Part shown: piece by piece, positions 1 through 5,323 of the stretch
Position numbering within the stretch: position 1 is the first letter of the stretch
How the letters are laid out: the number at the start of each line of letters is the position of its first letter
NCBI GenBank assembly: GCA_030425785.1
Contig: JAUHYJ010000282.1
Location: 1 to 5,577 of the forward strand
Length of the DNA stretch: 5,577 nucleotides
Direction: 5' to 3'
From: Acidimicrobiia bacterium
GTDB taxonomy: Bacteria; Actinomycetota; Acidimicrobiia; Acidimicrobiales; Ilumatobacteraceae
Translations under genes and position numbers: made by a program
The notes under the pieces: generated by a model
Told to the model about the DNA's origin: nothing
What the model saw: only the letters and a program-made list of their open reading frames with translations
Databases searched by the model: none

Positions 1-312
1 GTCGTCGTCGAACCGCTGCCCAACGCGCCGTTCCACCCGATCAGCTGCCTGTCGGCGGCCGAGGAGATCGACGAGTGCTCGTTCACCGTCGGCCAGTGGC
101 CGCACCTCGAGACCGAGATGCTCCGACGACTCGCCGGCGAACGCGACGACGTGTCGACCGTCGACATGTCGACGCTGGCGTGCCCGCACTTCCCGACGTG
201 CCGCCCGATCGTCGACGGGATGCAGGTGCGCACCGACGCCGACCATCTCGCCGAGCCGTGGGTCCAGCTCATCGGCCCGGACCTGATGCGGCTGCTCGGT
301 CTCGACCCGTGA
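1..312 (+). CDS. C-terminal part of an SGNH-domain acyltransferase (5' end outside window)
   Basis: The reading frame is open from base 1 to a TGA at 310-312, giving the last 103 residues of a longer protein. The fragment carries two cysteine pairs (C16/C26 and C61/C67). It ends in VRTDADHL followed by a short helix, PWVQLIGPDLMRLL. In the OafA/YrhL-type acyltransferase-3 proteins with a fused SGNH domain, the C-terminus has this form: a Cys-x5-Cys segment, a 'VDG' turn, then the catalytic Asp-x-x-His. Here the candidate catalytic residues are D79 and H82 of the fragment, and C61-x5-C67 followed by VDG fits well. Such proteins transfer acyl groups to cell-surface sugars at the membrane, with the SGNH domain outside. 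A free-standing SGNH hydrolase is the main alternative, since the membrane part lies outside the window. There is no clear terminator after the stop. Confidence 0.75.
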   Translation, partial: VVVEPLPNAPFHPISCLSAAEEIDECSFTVGQWPHLETEMLRRLAGERDDVSTVDMSTLACPHFPTCRPIVDGMQVRTDADHLAEPWVQLIGPDLMRLLGLDP

Positions 313-327
313 GGCGCCACGAGCGCT

Positions 328-375
328 GGTCGAGCGGATGGTCGAGCGGATGGTCGACCGGATGGACGCCCGGGT
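328..375. repeat. 12-bp tandem repeat, about four units
   Basis: The unit GGTCGAGCGGAT occurs perfectly at 328-339 and 340-351. It occurs with one change (GGTCGACCGGAT) at 352-363, and as a degenerate copy at 364-375. It lies in the gap between the acyltransferase stop and the next gene's promoter. I see no strong hairpin or T-tract in it, so it is not an obvious terminator. Confidence 0.8.
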
Positions 376-381
376 GACGTC

Positions 382-411
382 GCGACAGCGTCGGACGGGC
401 GCGTCTAGGGT
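382..411 (+). promoter_or_regulatory. Candidate promoter, probably near-leaderless, for the lipoprotein gene
   Basis: TAGGGT at 406-411 fits the actinobacterial TANNNT -10 pattern. GCGACA at 382-387 shares four of six bases with TTGACA, and the spacer is 18 bp. The start codon is only 8 nt after the -10 box, and no purine-rich ribosome binding site lies before it. Transcription would therefore start at or very near the ATG at 420, as is common in actinobacteria. This is a pattern match only. Confidence 0.45.
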
Positions 412-419
412 CGTCGGAC

Positions 420-1145
420 ATGGAGATCCGGCGTTTCGCAGTGCTCGCGGCCCTGTCGCTCGGGGTCATCGGTCTCACGGCCTGCGACGGCGAGGGGGTG
501 CCCTCCCTGACGAGACCGGACGCGACCGATTCGCCGGCGCCCACCGACGCACCGGTCGTGACCGAGACACCGGTCGTGACCGAGGCACCGGTCGTGACCG
601 AGACACCGGTCGTGACCGAGGCACCCGTCGTGACCGACGCACCGGTCGCCACCGACGCTCCGGAGACCGACGACGGCGACGACGGTGGGGTGCCCGCCTG
701 GCTGATCCCGGTCATCGTCATCGGCGGGCTCGTGCTCGTCACGGCGGTCGCGCTCGCCTCGCGCCGGCGGTCACGGGACGATGTCGCCCGCGGCACCGGG
801 GGTCGCCGCGAGGCACACGCGATGGCGGCGTGGATCCACGACCAGCTGTCGCTCGAGATCCTCGCGTTGCCGGCCGCGGACGGCGCCCGCCGCTGGGCGA
901 CCGAACGATCGCGGCTCGACCAGCTGGCCATCGATGCGCGTGCGTTCGCAGCCGCCGGCGATCCCGAGCTGTGGAACCAGCTCGTCGTGATCATGCAGAC
1001 GCTCAGCTCGTCGATCGACACGGCGGTGCGGTTGCGGTCGACCGAGGGCGCCGACGCGCAGATGGCCGACGAGGCGGTCGCGATCGCCAACCGGCATCGC
1101 GCCGAGCTCGGCGGGTGGGTCGAGCGGGCTCGGCCCTTCGTCTGA
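420..1145 (+). CDS. Putative lipoprotein with repeat stalk, transmembrane helix and helical cytoplasmic domain
   Basis: The protein has 241 residues and I do not recognise the family. Residues 1-22 form a signal peptide: MEIRR, a hydrophobic stretch, then the lipobox LTAC with C22 as the predicted lipidated cysteine. Residues 23-90 are a low-complexity Thr/Pro/Val/Asp stalk containing six hexapeptides (APVVTE/TPVVTE type, residues 44-79), then an acidic TDDGDDGG stretch. A transmembrane helix follows at about 93-113 and is capped by RRRSR (115-119), which marks the cytoplasmic side. The remaining ~120 residues are charged and helical (for example residues 125-175 and 190-235), with no catalytic motif I can name. 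The predicted topology is a lipid anchor outside, a wall-spanning stalk, one membrane crossing and a helical tail inside. Alternatively the first hydrophobic segment is simply an uncleaved helix. The start is set by the upstream promoter-like sequence and by the signal peptide beginning there. The gene appears to be monocistronic. Confidence 0.8.
   Translation: MEIRRFAVLAALSLGVIGLTACDGEGVPSLTRPDATDSPAPTDAPVVTETPVVTEAPVVTETPVVTEAPVVTDAPVATDAPETDDGDDGGVPAWLIPVIVIGGLVLVTAVALASRRRSRDDVARGTGGRREAHAMAAWIHDQLSLEILALPAADGARRWATERSRLDQLAIDARAFAAAGDPELWNQLVVIMQTLSSSIDTAVRLRSTEGADAQMADEAVAIANRHRAELGGWVERARPFV
549..656 (+). repeat. Six 18-bp coding tandem repeats (hexapeptide stalk)
   Basis: Six in-frame 18-bp units encode APVVTE, TPVVTE, APVVTE, TPVVTE, APVVTD and APVATD. 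The first four units differ only at the first base (GCA versus ACA), in strict alternation, which gives a 36-bp higher-order unit. Identity at the DNA level, including synonymous positions, points to recent duplication, so copy number is likely to vary between strains. Confidence 0.92.
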
Positions 1146-1161
1146 CGATTCGTCCGACGAT
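1138..1161. repeat. Two adjacent TCGTCnGACGA palindromes across a stop codon
   Basis: TCGTC-T-GACGA at 1138-1148 and TCGTC-C-GACGA at 1150-1160 are perfect 5+1+5 inverted repeats, repeated in tandem every 12 bp. They cover the end of the lipoprotein gene. They could form a small RNA structure or be a double binding site. There is no T-tract to support a terminator. Confidence 0.5.
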
Positions 1162-1219
1162 CACCGGCCCCGCGAGCCCTCATCACGCCGCGCCCACGTC
1201 GCCGAGAAATCTGCGCGAG

Positions 1220-1258
1220 TGTTCCTTGCTCACGCAATAGATGCTGCACCAAGGAACA
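1220..1258. promoter_or_regulatory. 9-bp inverted repeat, candidate operator
   Basis: TGTTCCTTG (1220-1228) and CAAGGAACA (1250-1258) are perfect inverted arms separated by 21 bases. The arms start 30 bp apart, close to three helical turns, so both would face the same side of the DNA. The element sits just upstream of a TANNNT-type box, TAACGT (1268-1273), which could serve as the -10 of the downstream membrane-protein gene. The -35 match is poor, which would suit an activator-dependent promoter. No T-tract follows, so a terminator is less likely. Confidence 0.5.
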
Positions 1259-1281
1259 AGCAGTCGGTAACGTCGTGATTC

Positions 1282-1300
1282 GGTGGACGGGGGGTCCACC
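1282..1300 (+). promoter_or_regulatory. Hairpin/palindrome in the leader of the membrane-protein gene
   Basis: GGTGGAC (1282-1288) and GTCCACC (1294-1300) pair perfectly around a loop of five G. The stem can be extended by GTCGT (1272-1276) with ACGAC (1301-1305) if GATTC at 1277-1281 bulges out. If transcription starts near 1280 from the TAACGT box, this is a 5'-end RNA hairpin. As DNA it is an equally good dyad for a repressor. It ends 25 bases before the ribosome binding site. Confidence 0.5.
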
Positions 1301-1325
1301 ACGACATCCGTGGGCGCATGCCCGC

Positions 1326-1333
1326 AGAGGGGG
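1326..1333 (+). promoter_or_regulatory. Ribosome binding site that sets the membrane-protein start
   Basis: AGAGGGGG lies 6 nt before the ATG at 1340. This favours that start over an in-frame ATG at 1283, which falls inside the leader hairpin and would add a poorly protein-like 19-residue extension. Confidence 0.85.
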
Positions 1334-1339
1334 TTTCAC

Positions 1340-1930
1340 ATGTCCTATGCACGTCAAGGTGAACCGGCGAAGCGCTGGCGCGACTGGGTCGAACGCAGTC
1401 CGATCCTCAGCCTGTTCGTCGTCGGCATCATCGCCACCCAGCTCGGCACCTACTTCGGGTACGTCTTCCCCGCGGTCGGTCTGCCGGTCCTGCCGTGGCC
1501 GCTCTACAACGGCATCCTCGCGTCGCAGATCGCCGACGGGTTCAACGCCGCCACGGTGCTCGATCCCGAGACGGGTGCCACCGTCATCCCGAACTTCGCC
1601 GTGTCGAGCGATGCGTTCTTCATGGGGCACTCGCTGCACTTCGTCAACGGCATCGTCTTCGCGATGCTGTGGGGGATCCTGTTCCGCGAGGACGCCGCAC
1701 GCTTCATCAAGAACAACGTCCTGAACGGCGTCGTGTACGGCGTCATCATGACGATCATCAGTGCCGGGCTGCTCGTGCCGTACGCCTACGTCCCCGAGCA
1801 GGGCTACGGGTTCTTCCTCTTCGACGGGCCCGACGGGTGGAAGCTCCCGCTCGGGATCCTGATCTGGCACCTCATCTACGGCGTGTTCCTCGGGTTGCTC
1901 TGGAACCCGACCCGCACCGCCGACGAATGA
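1340..1930 (+). CDS. Four-helix integral membrane protein of unknown function
   Basis: The protein has 196 residues and I do not recognise the family. After a basic N-terminus (KRWRDWVER) there are predicted membrane helices at about 22-44, 94-115, 126-148 and 169-188. Between helices 1 and 2 is a ~50-residue loop (about 45-93) that is probably outside the cell. Helices 2 and 4 share H-x3-G-x5-L-W (H100-G104-W111 and H177-G181-W188). Helices 1 and 3 share G-[IV]-I-[AM]-T (29-33 and 134-138). The protein may therefore be a duplicated two-helix unit. The conserved in-membrane histidines and tryptophans could bind a cofactor or metal, but nothing shows this directly. There is no signal peptide or transporter motif I can name. 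The gene stands alone, has a strong ribosome binding site, and is preceded by two inverted repeats that suggest regulated expression. It is convergent with the cupin gene. Confidence 0.85.
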   Translation: MSYARQGEPAKRWRDWVERSPILSLFVVGIIATQLGTYFGYVFPAVGLPVLPWPLYNGILASQIADGFNAATVLDPETGATVIPNFAVSSDAFFMGHSLHFVNGIVFAMLWGILFREDAARFIKNNVLNGVVYGVIMTIISAGLLVPYAYVPEQGYGFFLFDGPDGWKLPLGILIWHLIYGVFLGLLWNPTRTADE

Positions 1931-1962
1931 CCCCGGCCCCGTAGCGCTCCCGCTGCACCACA

Positions 1963-2003
1963 ACGAGAGATCAGAGCGAGAGAGATCAGAACGAGAGAAA
2001 TCA
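1963..2003. repeat. Three imperfect ~14-bp purine-rich repeats
   Basis: The three copies are ACGAGAGATCAG (1963-1974), GCGAGAGAGATCAG (1976-1989) and ACGAGAGAAATCA (1991-2003). Read on the minus strand they form a pyrimidine-rich tract, directly after the terminator hairpin of the cupin operon. They contain unusually little GC for this window. Confidence 0.7.
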
Positions 2004-2004
2004 A

Positions 2005-2036
2005 GTGAGGGCCGGGTCGCACGACCCGGCCCTCAC
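2005..2036 (-). terminator. Intrinsic terminator of the iclR-cupin operon
   Basis: The arms 2005-2019 and 2022-2036 are perfect 15-base inverted repeats (GTGAGGGCCGGGTCG and its complement). In practice this gives a 14-bp GC-rich stem with a 4-nt loop. On the minus strand the hairpin starts 17 nt after the cupin stop and is followed by TTGATTTCTCTCG, a T-rich tail. On the plus strand no T-tract follows, so it is asymmetric. It may still slow readthrough from the convergent membrane-protein gene, which stops 74 nt upstream of the hairpin. Confidence 0.85.
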
Positions 2037-2052
2037 CGCGTCCGAGTGCTGG

Positions 2053-2949
2053 TCACGCGAGCGACGGGATCGCGATGACGACGACCGACAGCGGGGTGTC
2101 GGCGCGGAGCACGCCTGCGTCCCCGGCGCGACACCGCAGCGCGGTCTCGGCCTCGACCTCGGACCCGTCGACGTCGCCCGTCCCCGACAGCACCCAGCCG
2201 AGCACGACGCCGTCGTCGCAGCGGAGGTCGATCGACGCGCCCGCGTCGAGCTCGTCGACGTCGATGCGGAGCCCACGTGGTTCGAAGATGCCGAGCCGGC
2301 GACGCCGGACGCCGTCGGCTCCCGCCACCGGACGCGCCGGGAAGGCGCCGGGTCGGAGCACGATGGGCGCCTCGACGACCGCCGCGGGGTAGACGGCCGG
2401 GGCCCCCACGACCTGTTCCCACACCGCCTCGTAGGCGTCCTGCTGGGCACGTCCGTCACCATCGGTCCGATGGAAGAGGCCACCCTCGAACCGGCCGGCC
2501 TCGCCCAGTTCGGTGCGGCCACGCTCGAGCTGCTCGGGGCTCAGGTACCCGTTGCGACTCGTGCCGCCGAACTGGAGCACGACGACGCGCCGGTCGGGCC
2601 CACCCTCCTGGGGGCCGTACCGAACGCCCTCCGGGAAGTACGCGATCTCACCGGCGCCCACCTGCATCGTCCGCCCGATCGGGACCGCGCCCTCGGTGCA
2701 GATCCGGACCTGGTCCCAGAGGTGCCGATGGCTCGGCGAGTAGTACGTGCCGAGCTCGTCGGCATAGGCGAGGTGGTAGTTGTCGGGCGTCCCCTCGTCC
2801 CCGTCGAACAGGCGCTTGTGCCGCATCGAGCCTGCCTGACGATGCTTCACCATGCTCTCACCCCACGGCATGCGGCCCGTCCGCACGACCTCGATCCCGC
2901 CCGGAGCCTCGGCTCGCGCGAGGCCGTCGGTGACCTCACCGGCGCTCAT
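2053..2949 (-). CDS. Bicupin-fold protein with an unusual metal-site motif
   Basis: The protein has 298 residues with two cupin-like halves. The N-terminal half (about 60-130) shows cupin motif 1 as H74-R-H76-x3-Q80-x6-G87 and motif 2 as G100-x5-P106-x-G108-x2-Y111. Classical cupins have Glu where Q80 sits and His where Y111 sits, so metal binding is either altered or absent. The C-terminal half (about 215-296) has the beta-barrel pattern, including GWVLSGTGDVDG and later AGDAGVLRAD, but no metal histidines. Between the halves is a helical stretch (about 136-180). Cupins of this kind include dioxygenases, isomerases, decarboxylases and non-catalytic sensors, so no reaction can be assigned. 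The start ATG overlaps the stop of the IclR gene in ATGA. A weak AGCAGG lies 5 nt upstream, so translation is probably coupled. The gene ends in a strong intrinsic terminator. Confidence 0.85.
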   Translation of the reverse strand: MSAGEVTDGLARAEAPGGIEVVRTGRMPWGESMVKHRQAGSMRHKRLFDGDEGTPDNYHLAYADELGTYYSPSHRHLWDQVRICTEGAVPIGRTMQVGAGEIAYFPEGVRYGPQEGGPDRRVVVLQFGGTSRNGYLSPEQLERGRTELGEAGRFEGGLFHRTDGDGRAQQDAYEAVWEQVVGAPAVYPAAVVEAPIVLRPGAFPARPVAGADGVRRRRLGIFEPRGLRIDVDELDAGASIDLRCDDGVVLGWVLSGTGDVDGSEVEAETALRCRAGDAGVLRADTPLSVVVIAIPSLA

Positions 2950-3788
2950 GCCGACCTGCTCAGCGTCGGGAAGCGGTCGAGCCCGGCCTCGATGCGGGTC
3001 GCGGCCGCGCGCAGCGCCGGCAAGCGAGCCAACAGCGAATCGACGGCGTCGTCGGGCGCCGAGCTCGACGAGGAGTTGAGCGCCGCGACCACCCGCCCCT
3101 GCGGCCCGCGAATCGGCACGGCGACGGCGGCCGCACCGTACTCGACGGTGTCGACCACGACGGCGTGGCCCCGGTCGGCCACATCGGCGAGGATCGCCGA
3201 CAGTTCATCGGCGGTCGTCGGTGTGTTGGCCGTGTAGCGAGCGAACGGTGCCCGGGCGAGGAAGGCGGCACGATCGGGTGGATCGAGGGCGGCGAGGAGC
3301 ACGTGGCCGGTCGAGGTCGCGTGGGCGGGGAGGCGGGCCCCGACGTAGTGACGCGCGAACGCCGGCCGCTCGGCCGCCGCGTGCGCGATGTAGACGACGT
3401 CGTTGCCGTCGAGCACGGTGATCGAGCAGGTGTGCTCGACGTCGTCGGCGACCTGGGCGAGGACGGGTTGCACGAAGCTCCGCAGGTTCGTCGAGTCGAG
3501 GTACGACCCGCCGAGTGCGAGGACGCGGGCCGTCAGCGAGAACCTGCGGTCGACCGATCGGACGAAGCCGAGATGCTGCAGTGTGAGGAGGCTCCGCCGG
3601 GCGGTCGCCGGGCTCGTGCCGGTGGCGGCCGCGACCTGGCTGAGCGTCATCTCCGGTCGCTCGGCCGAGAACGCCTCGATGACCGCGAGACCGCGCGCCA
3701 ACGCATGCACGAACTCACCGTTCGGTGCCGCCGAATCGGGCGGGTCGACCGTTCGATCGATCGGGCTGGGCGGACTCGGCGTTGACAT
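2946..3788 (-). CDS. IclR-family transcriptional regulator, PcaR/PcaU/PobR-like
   Basis: The protein has 280 residues, a normal length for the family. Residues 25-42 (EFVHALARGLAVIEAFSA) lead into a winged helix-turn-helix at about 48-78 (MTLSQVAAATGTSPATARRS and onward to LGFV). The effector domain (about 95-270) contains the family features SCSITVLDG-like (here TCSITVLDG, 120-128), VVYIAHA, GARLPAHATSTGHVLLAAL (150-168) and AVAVPIRGPQGRVVAALN (221-238). The 'ARGLAVIEAF...MTLS.VA..TG.S.ATARR.LLTL..LG' form is typical of the aromatic-acid regulators PcaR, PcaU and PobR. The N-terminal ~23 residues are Pro/Ser-rich and probably disordered. I chose the ATG at 3788 because the family match begins soon after it and GGAAGG lies 12 nt upstream, which is rather far. 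A longer frame from 3935 would run across the divergent gene's start. The protein likely controls its own operon and the divergent dehydrogenase genes, with a small acid as ligand. Confidence 0.93.
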   Translation of the reverse strand: MSTPSPPSPIDRTVDPPDSAAPNGEFVHALARGLAVIEAFSAERPEMTLSQVAAATGTSPATARRSLLTLQHLGFVRSVDRRFSLTARVLALGGSYLDSTNLRSFVQPVLAQVADDVEHTCSITVLDGNDVVYIAHAAAERPAFARHYVGARLPAHATSTGHVLLAALDPPDRAAFLARAPFARYTANTPTTADELSAILADVADRGHAVVVDTVEYGAAAVAVPIRGPQGRVVAALNSSSSSAPDDAVDSLLARLPALRAAATRIEAGLDRFPTLSRSA

Positions 3789-3834
3789 GCGGGGTCGGTA
3801 CCTTCCAGACTGAGCATTCGTTGGGCGCAAGAAC

Positions 3835-3849
3835 TTTCGCACAGCGAAA
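3835..3849. promoter_or_regulatory. Candidate IclR operator in the divergent promoter region
   Basis: TTTCGC-ACA-GCGAAA is a perfect 6+3+6 palindrome. It lies 46 bp upstream of the iclR start and 76 bp upstream of the flavoprotein start. It is nearly concentric with a wider pair, CGTTGG (3819-3824) and CCAACG (3863-3868), and CGCAAG occurs directly repeated at 3826-3831 and 3857-3862, 31 bp apart. IclR-family operators are commonly short palindromes of this TTnCGC/GCGnAA kind between divergent genes. I could not define clear -35/-10 boxes for either gene. On the minus strand the palindrome would overlap the spacer and -10 of a weak TTGCGG-17-GAAAGT candidate, which suits autorepression. Confidence 0.6.
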
Positions 3850-3913
3850 TGGCGTCCGCAAGCCAACGTCGACACACGAGCGGGACAGCACACCGGACCG
3901 GAACGCCGGACAC

Positions 3914-3920
3914 GAGGGGG
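3914..3920 (+). promoter_or_regulatory. Ribosome binding site that sets the flavoprotein start
   Basis: GAGGGGG lies 5 nt before the ATG at 3926. The FAD-binding fold begins at residue 7 of the protein started there. The frame stays open back to an ATG at 3725, but that would overlap the divergent iclR start and adds no family-like residues. Confidence 0.85.
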
Positions 3921-3925
3921 CAACG

Positions 3926-5323
3926 ATGGCAGCAAGCGAGACGTACGACGTCGTGGTGATCGGGCACGGGGCCGCTGGGCTGTCGGCTGCGGTCACCTAC
4001 GTCGAGGCCTGCCGCGCCGAGGGGCGCACGCCGAGCATCGCCGTGCTCGAAGCCAGCCCCGAAGACGAACGCGGTGGTGCGACGCGGTGGACGACCGCCC
4101 GATTCCGAGCGCTCGAGGATCTCACCCTCGACCCGTTCTTCGTCGGGCGGATGCAGGAGCTCTCGGGCGGGCTGGCCGACGTCGACTACTGCCGCCGGCT
4201 CGAGGCCGAGGTGCCGAAGTCGCTCGCGTTCCTGCAGGATCACGGCGTCGAGCTCGTCCACTACGGCCCGCCGGTCGCCATGCGCGTCACCCACGAGGTC
4301 ACCCCGAACGGCGGTGGCGCGTCGATCGTCGAGCACCTGCATGCCGCGCTCGTCGCGGACGGTGCAGCCGACATCCACTACCAGACCGCAGCCGAGCGGC
4401 TCGTCGTCGGCGACGACGGCGCGATCGCCGGCGTCGTCGTCCGCGGCCCCGACGGCCGCACGCGCGAGATCGCCGCCGCCGCCGTCGTGCTCGCGTGCGG
4501 CGGGTTCGAGGGCAACCGCGAGATGCTGACCCGCTATGCCGGGCCGAACGCGGTCGATCTCCCCCTGCTCGCTCCTGGGCTCAAGCACAACCAGGGCGCC
4601 GGCATCCGGATGGCGATGGCGGTCGGCGCTGCGACCTCGGGCCAGTTCGACATGCTCCACACCGAACTCGTCGACATCCGCACCGACCGGGCCGACGCCG
4701 TCATCTACGCCCACCCGTACGGCATCGTGGTCAACGGTGACGGCGAGCGCTTCTGGGACGAGGGCCAGGGCACGTTCGAGGACACCTTCGAGCAGATCGC
4801 GTTCGAGGTCTACAAGCACCAGGGGCAGCAGGCCTACTTCATCGCCGATCAGACGATCACCTCGTACCCCGGGTTGATGGTGTTGTTCGACACCGATCAG
4901 CCGGCGATCGAGGCGTCGTCGATCGCCGAGCTCGCGATGCTGCTCGGCCTCGATCCCGAGGCGCTCGAGCAGACCGTGGCCGACTACAACGCCGCCGTCC
5001 AGCCGGGCGAGTTCGACCCGAACGTGCTCGACGGCAAGTGCACCGAGGGGCTGTCGCCCGACAAGACCAACTGGGCCTACCCGCTGCAGAACCCGCCGTA
5101 CTTCGCGTACCCGCTGAAGGCGGCCATCTGCTTCACCTACGGCGGGCTGCGGACCGACGCCGACGCCCGCGTCCTGGCCGAGAACGGTGCCCCGATTCCC
5201 GGGTTGTACGCGGCGGGCGAGATCGTCGGCGTCTTCTACCACGCCTACCCGGCTGGTACGTCGGTGCTGCGGTCGCTGTCGTTCGGACGGGTCGCCGGCA
5301 GCCACATCGCCGCCGGCGGCTGA
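3926..5323 (+). CDS. FAD-dependent dehydrogenase/reductase, tricarballylate dehydrogenase (TcuA)-like
   Basis: The protein has 465 residues and belongs to the FAD-binding-2 family (fumarate reductase flavoprotein, 3-ketosteroid dehydrogenase and TcuA relatives). The N-terminus is a Rossmann dinucleotide fold: YDVVVIGHGAAGLSAA with G13-x-G15-x2-G18, then VLEASP (40-45), ending the ribose-binding strand at E42. GGATRWT (50-56) matches the flavin-contacting GG-x-[ST/R] turn of the family. Other family features are ACGGFEGN (190-197), NQGAGIRMA (222-230), WAYPL...PPYFAYPL (383-397), FTYGGL (403-408) and GLYAAGE (426-432). The last of these contacts FAD near the C-terminus. The ending YPAGTSVLRSLSFGRVAG (441-458) resembles TcuA and differs from true fumarate reductases. 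No signal peptide or membrane helix is seen, so it should be cytoplasmic. Its stop overlaps the ETF-beta start by one base, so ETF is the probable electron partner. The substrate is unknown: a tricarballylate-like acid, another unsaturated or saturated acid, or a cyclic ketone are all possible. Confidence 0.88.
   Translation: MAASETYDVVVIGHGAAGLSAAVTYVEACRAEGRTPSIAVLEASPEDERGGATRWTTARFRALEDLTLDPFFVGRMQELSGGLADVDYCRRLEAEVPKSLAFLQDHGVELVHYGPPVAMRVTHEVTPNGGGASIVEHLHAALVADGAADIHYQTAAERLVVGDDGAIAGVVVRGPDGRTREIAAAAVVLACGGFEGNREMLTRYAGPNAVDLPLLAPGLKHNQGAGIRMAMAVGAATSGQFDMLHTELVDIRTDRADAVIYAHPYGIVVNGDGERFWDEGQGTFEDTFEQIAFEVYKHQGQQAYFIADQTITSYPGLMVLFDTDQPAIEASSIAELAMLLGLDPEALEQTVADYNAAVQPGEFDPNVLDGKCTEGLSPDKTNWAYPLQNPPYFAYPLKAAICFTYGGLRTDADARVLAENGAPIPGLYAAGEIVGVFYHAYPAGTSVLRSLSFGRVAGSHIAAGG

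Noticed and set aside
549..656. The 18-bp repeats as a CRISPR array
   Set aside because: The units are contiguous without spacers and are in frame inside a gene.
1220..1258. Inverted repeat as a terminator of the lipoprotein gene
   Set aside because: The spacer of 21 nt is long, the stem is AT-containing and only 9 bp, and no T-run follows. An operator is more likely.
1283..1339. Start of the membrane protein at 1283
   Set aside because: The AGAGGGGG site is placed for the ATG at 1340, and the extension would be coded by the hairpin region.
269..1963. A 564-codon open frame on the minus strand
   Set aside because: It lies opposite two well-supported plus-strand genes and their regulatory gaps. 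Its product has no domain character, and the stretches opposite the repeats are low-complexity SVTTGA-type. High GC makes such antisense frames common.
2005..3237. A 410-codon open frame on the plus strand
   Set aside because: It runs antisense to the cupin and IclR genes and starts within the terminator hairpin. It has no ribosome binding site or family features.
3789..3935. N-terminal extension of the IclR protein to an ATG at 3935
   Set aside because: It would cover the whole divergent gap and the flavoprotein start, and the added 49 residues do not resemble IclR proteins.
3926..5323. Calling the flavoprotein a fumarate reductase or 3-ketosteroid dehydrogenase
   Set aside because: The key C-terminal residues differ from fumarate reductases, and the segment WAYPL...FTYGGL with TSVLRSL fits TcuA-like proteins better. 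The substrate is left open.
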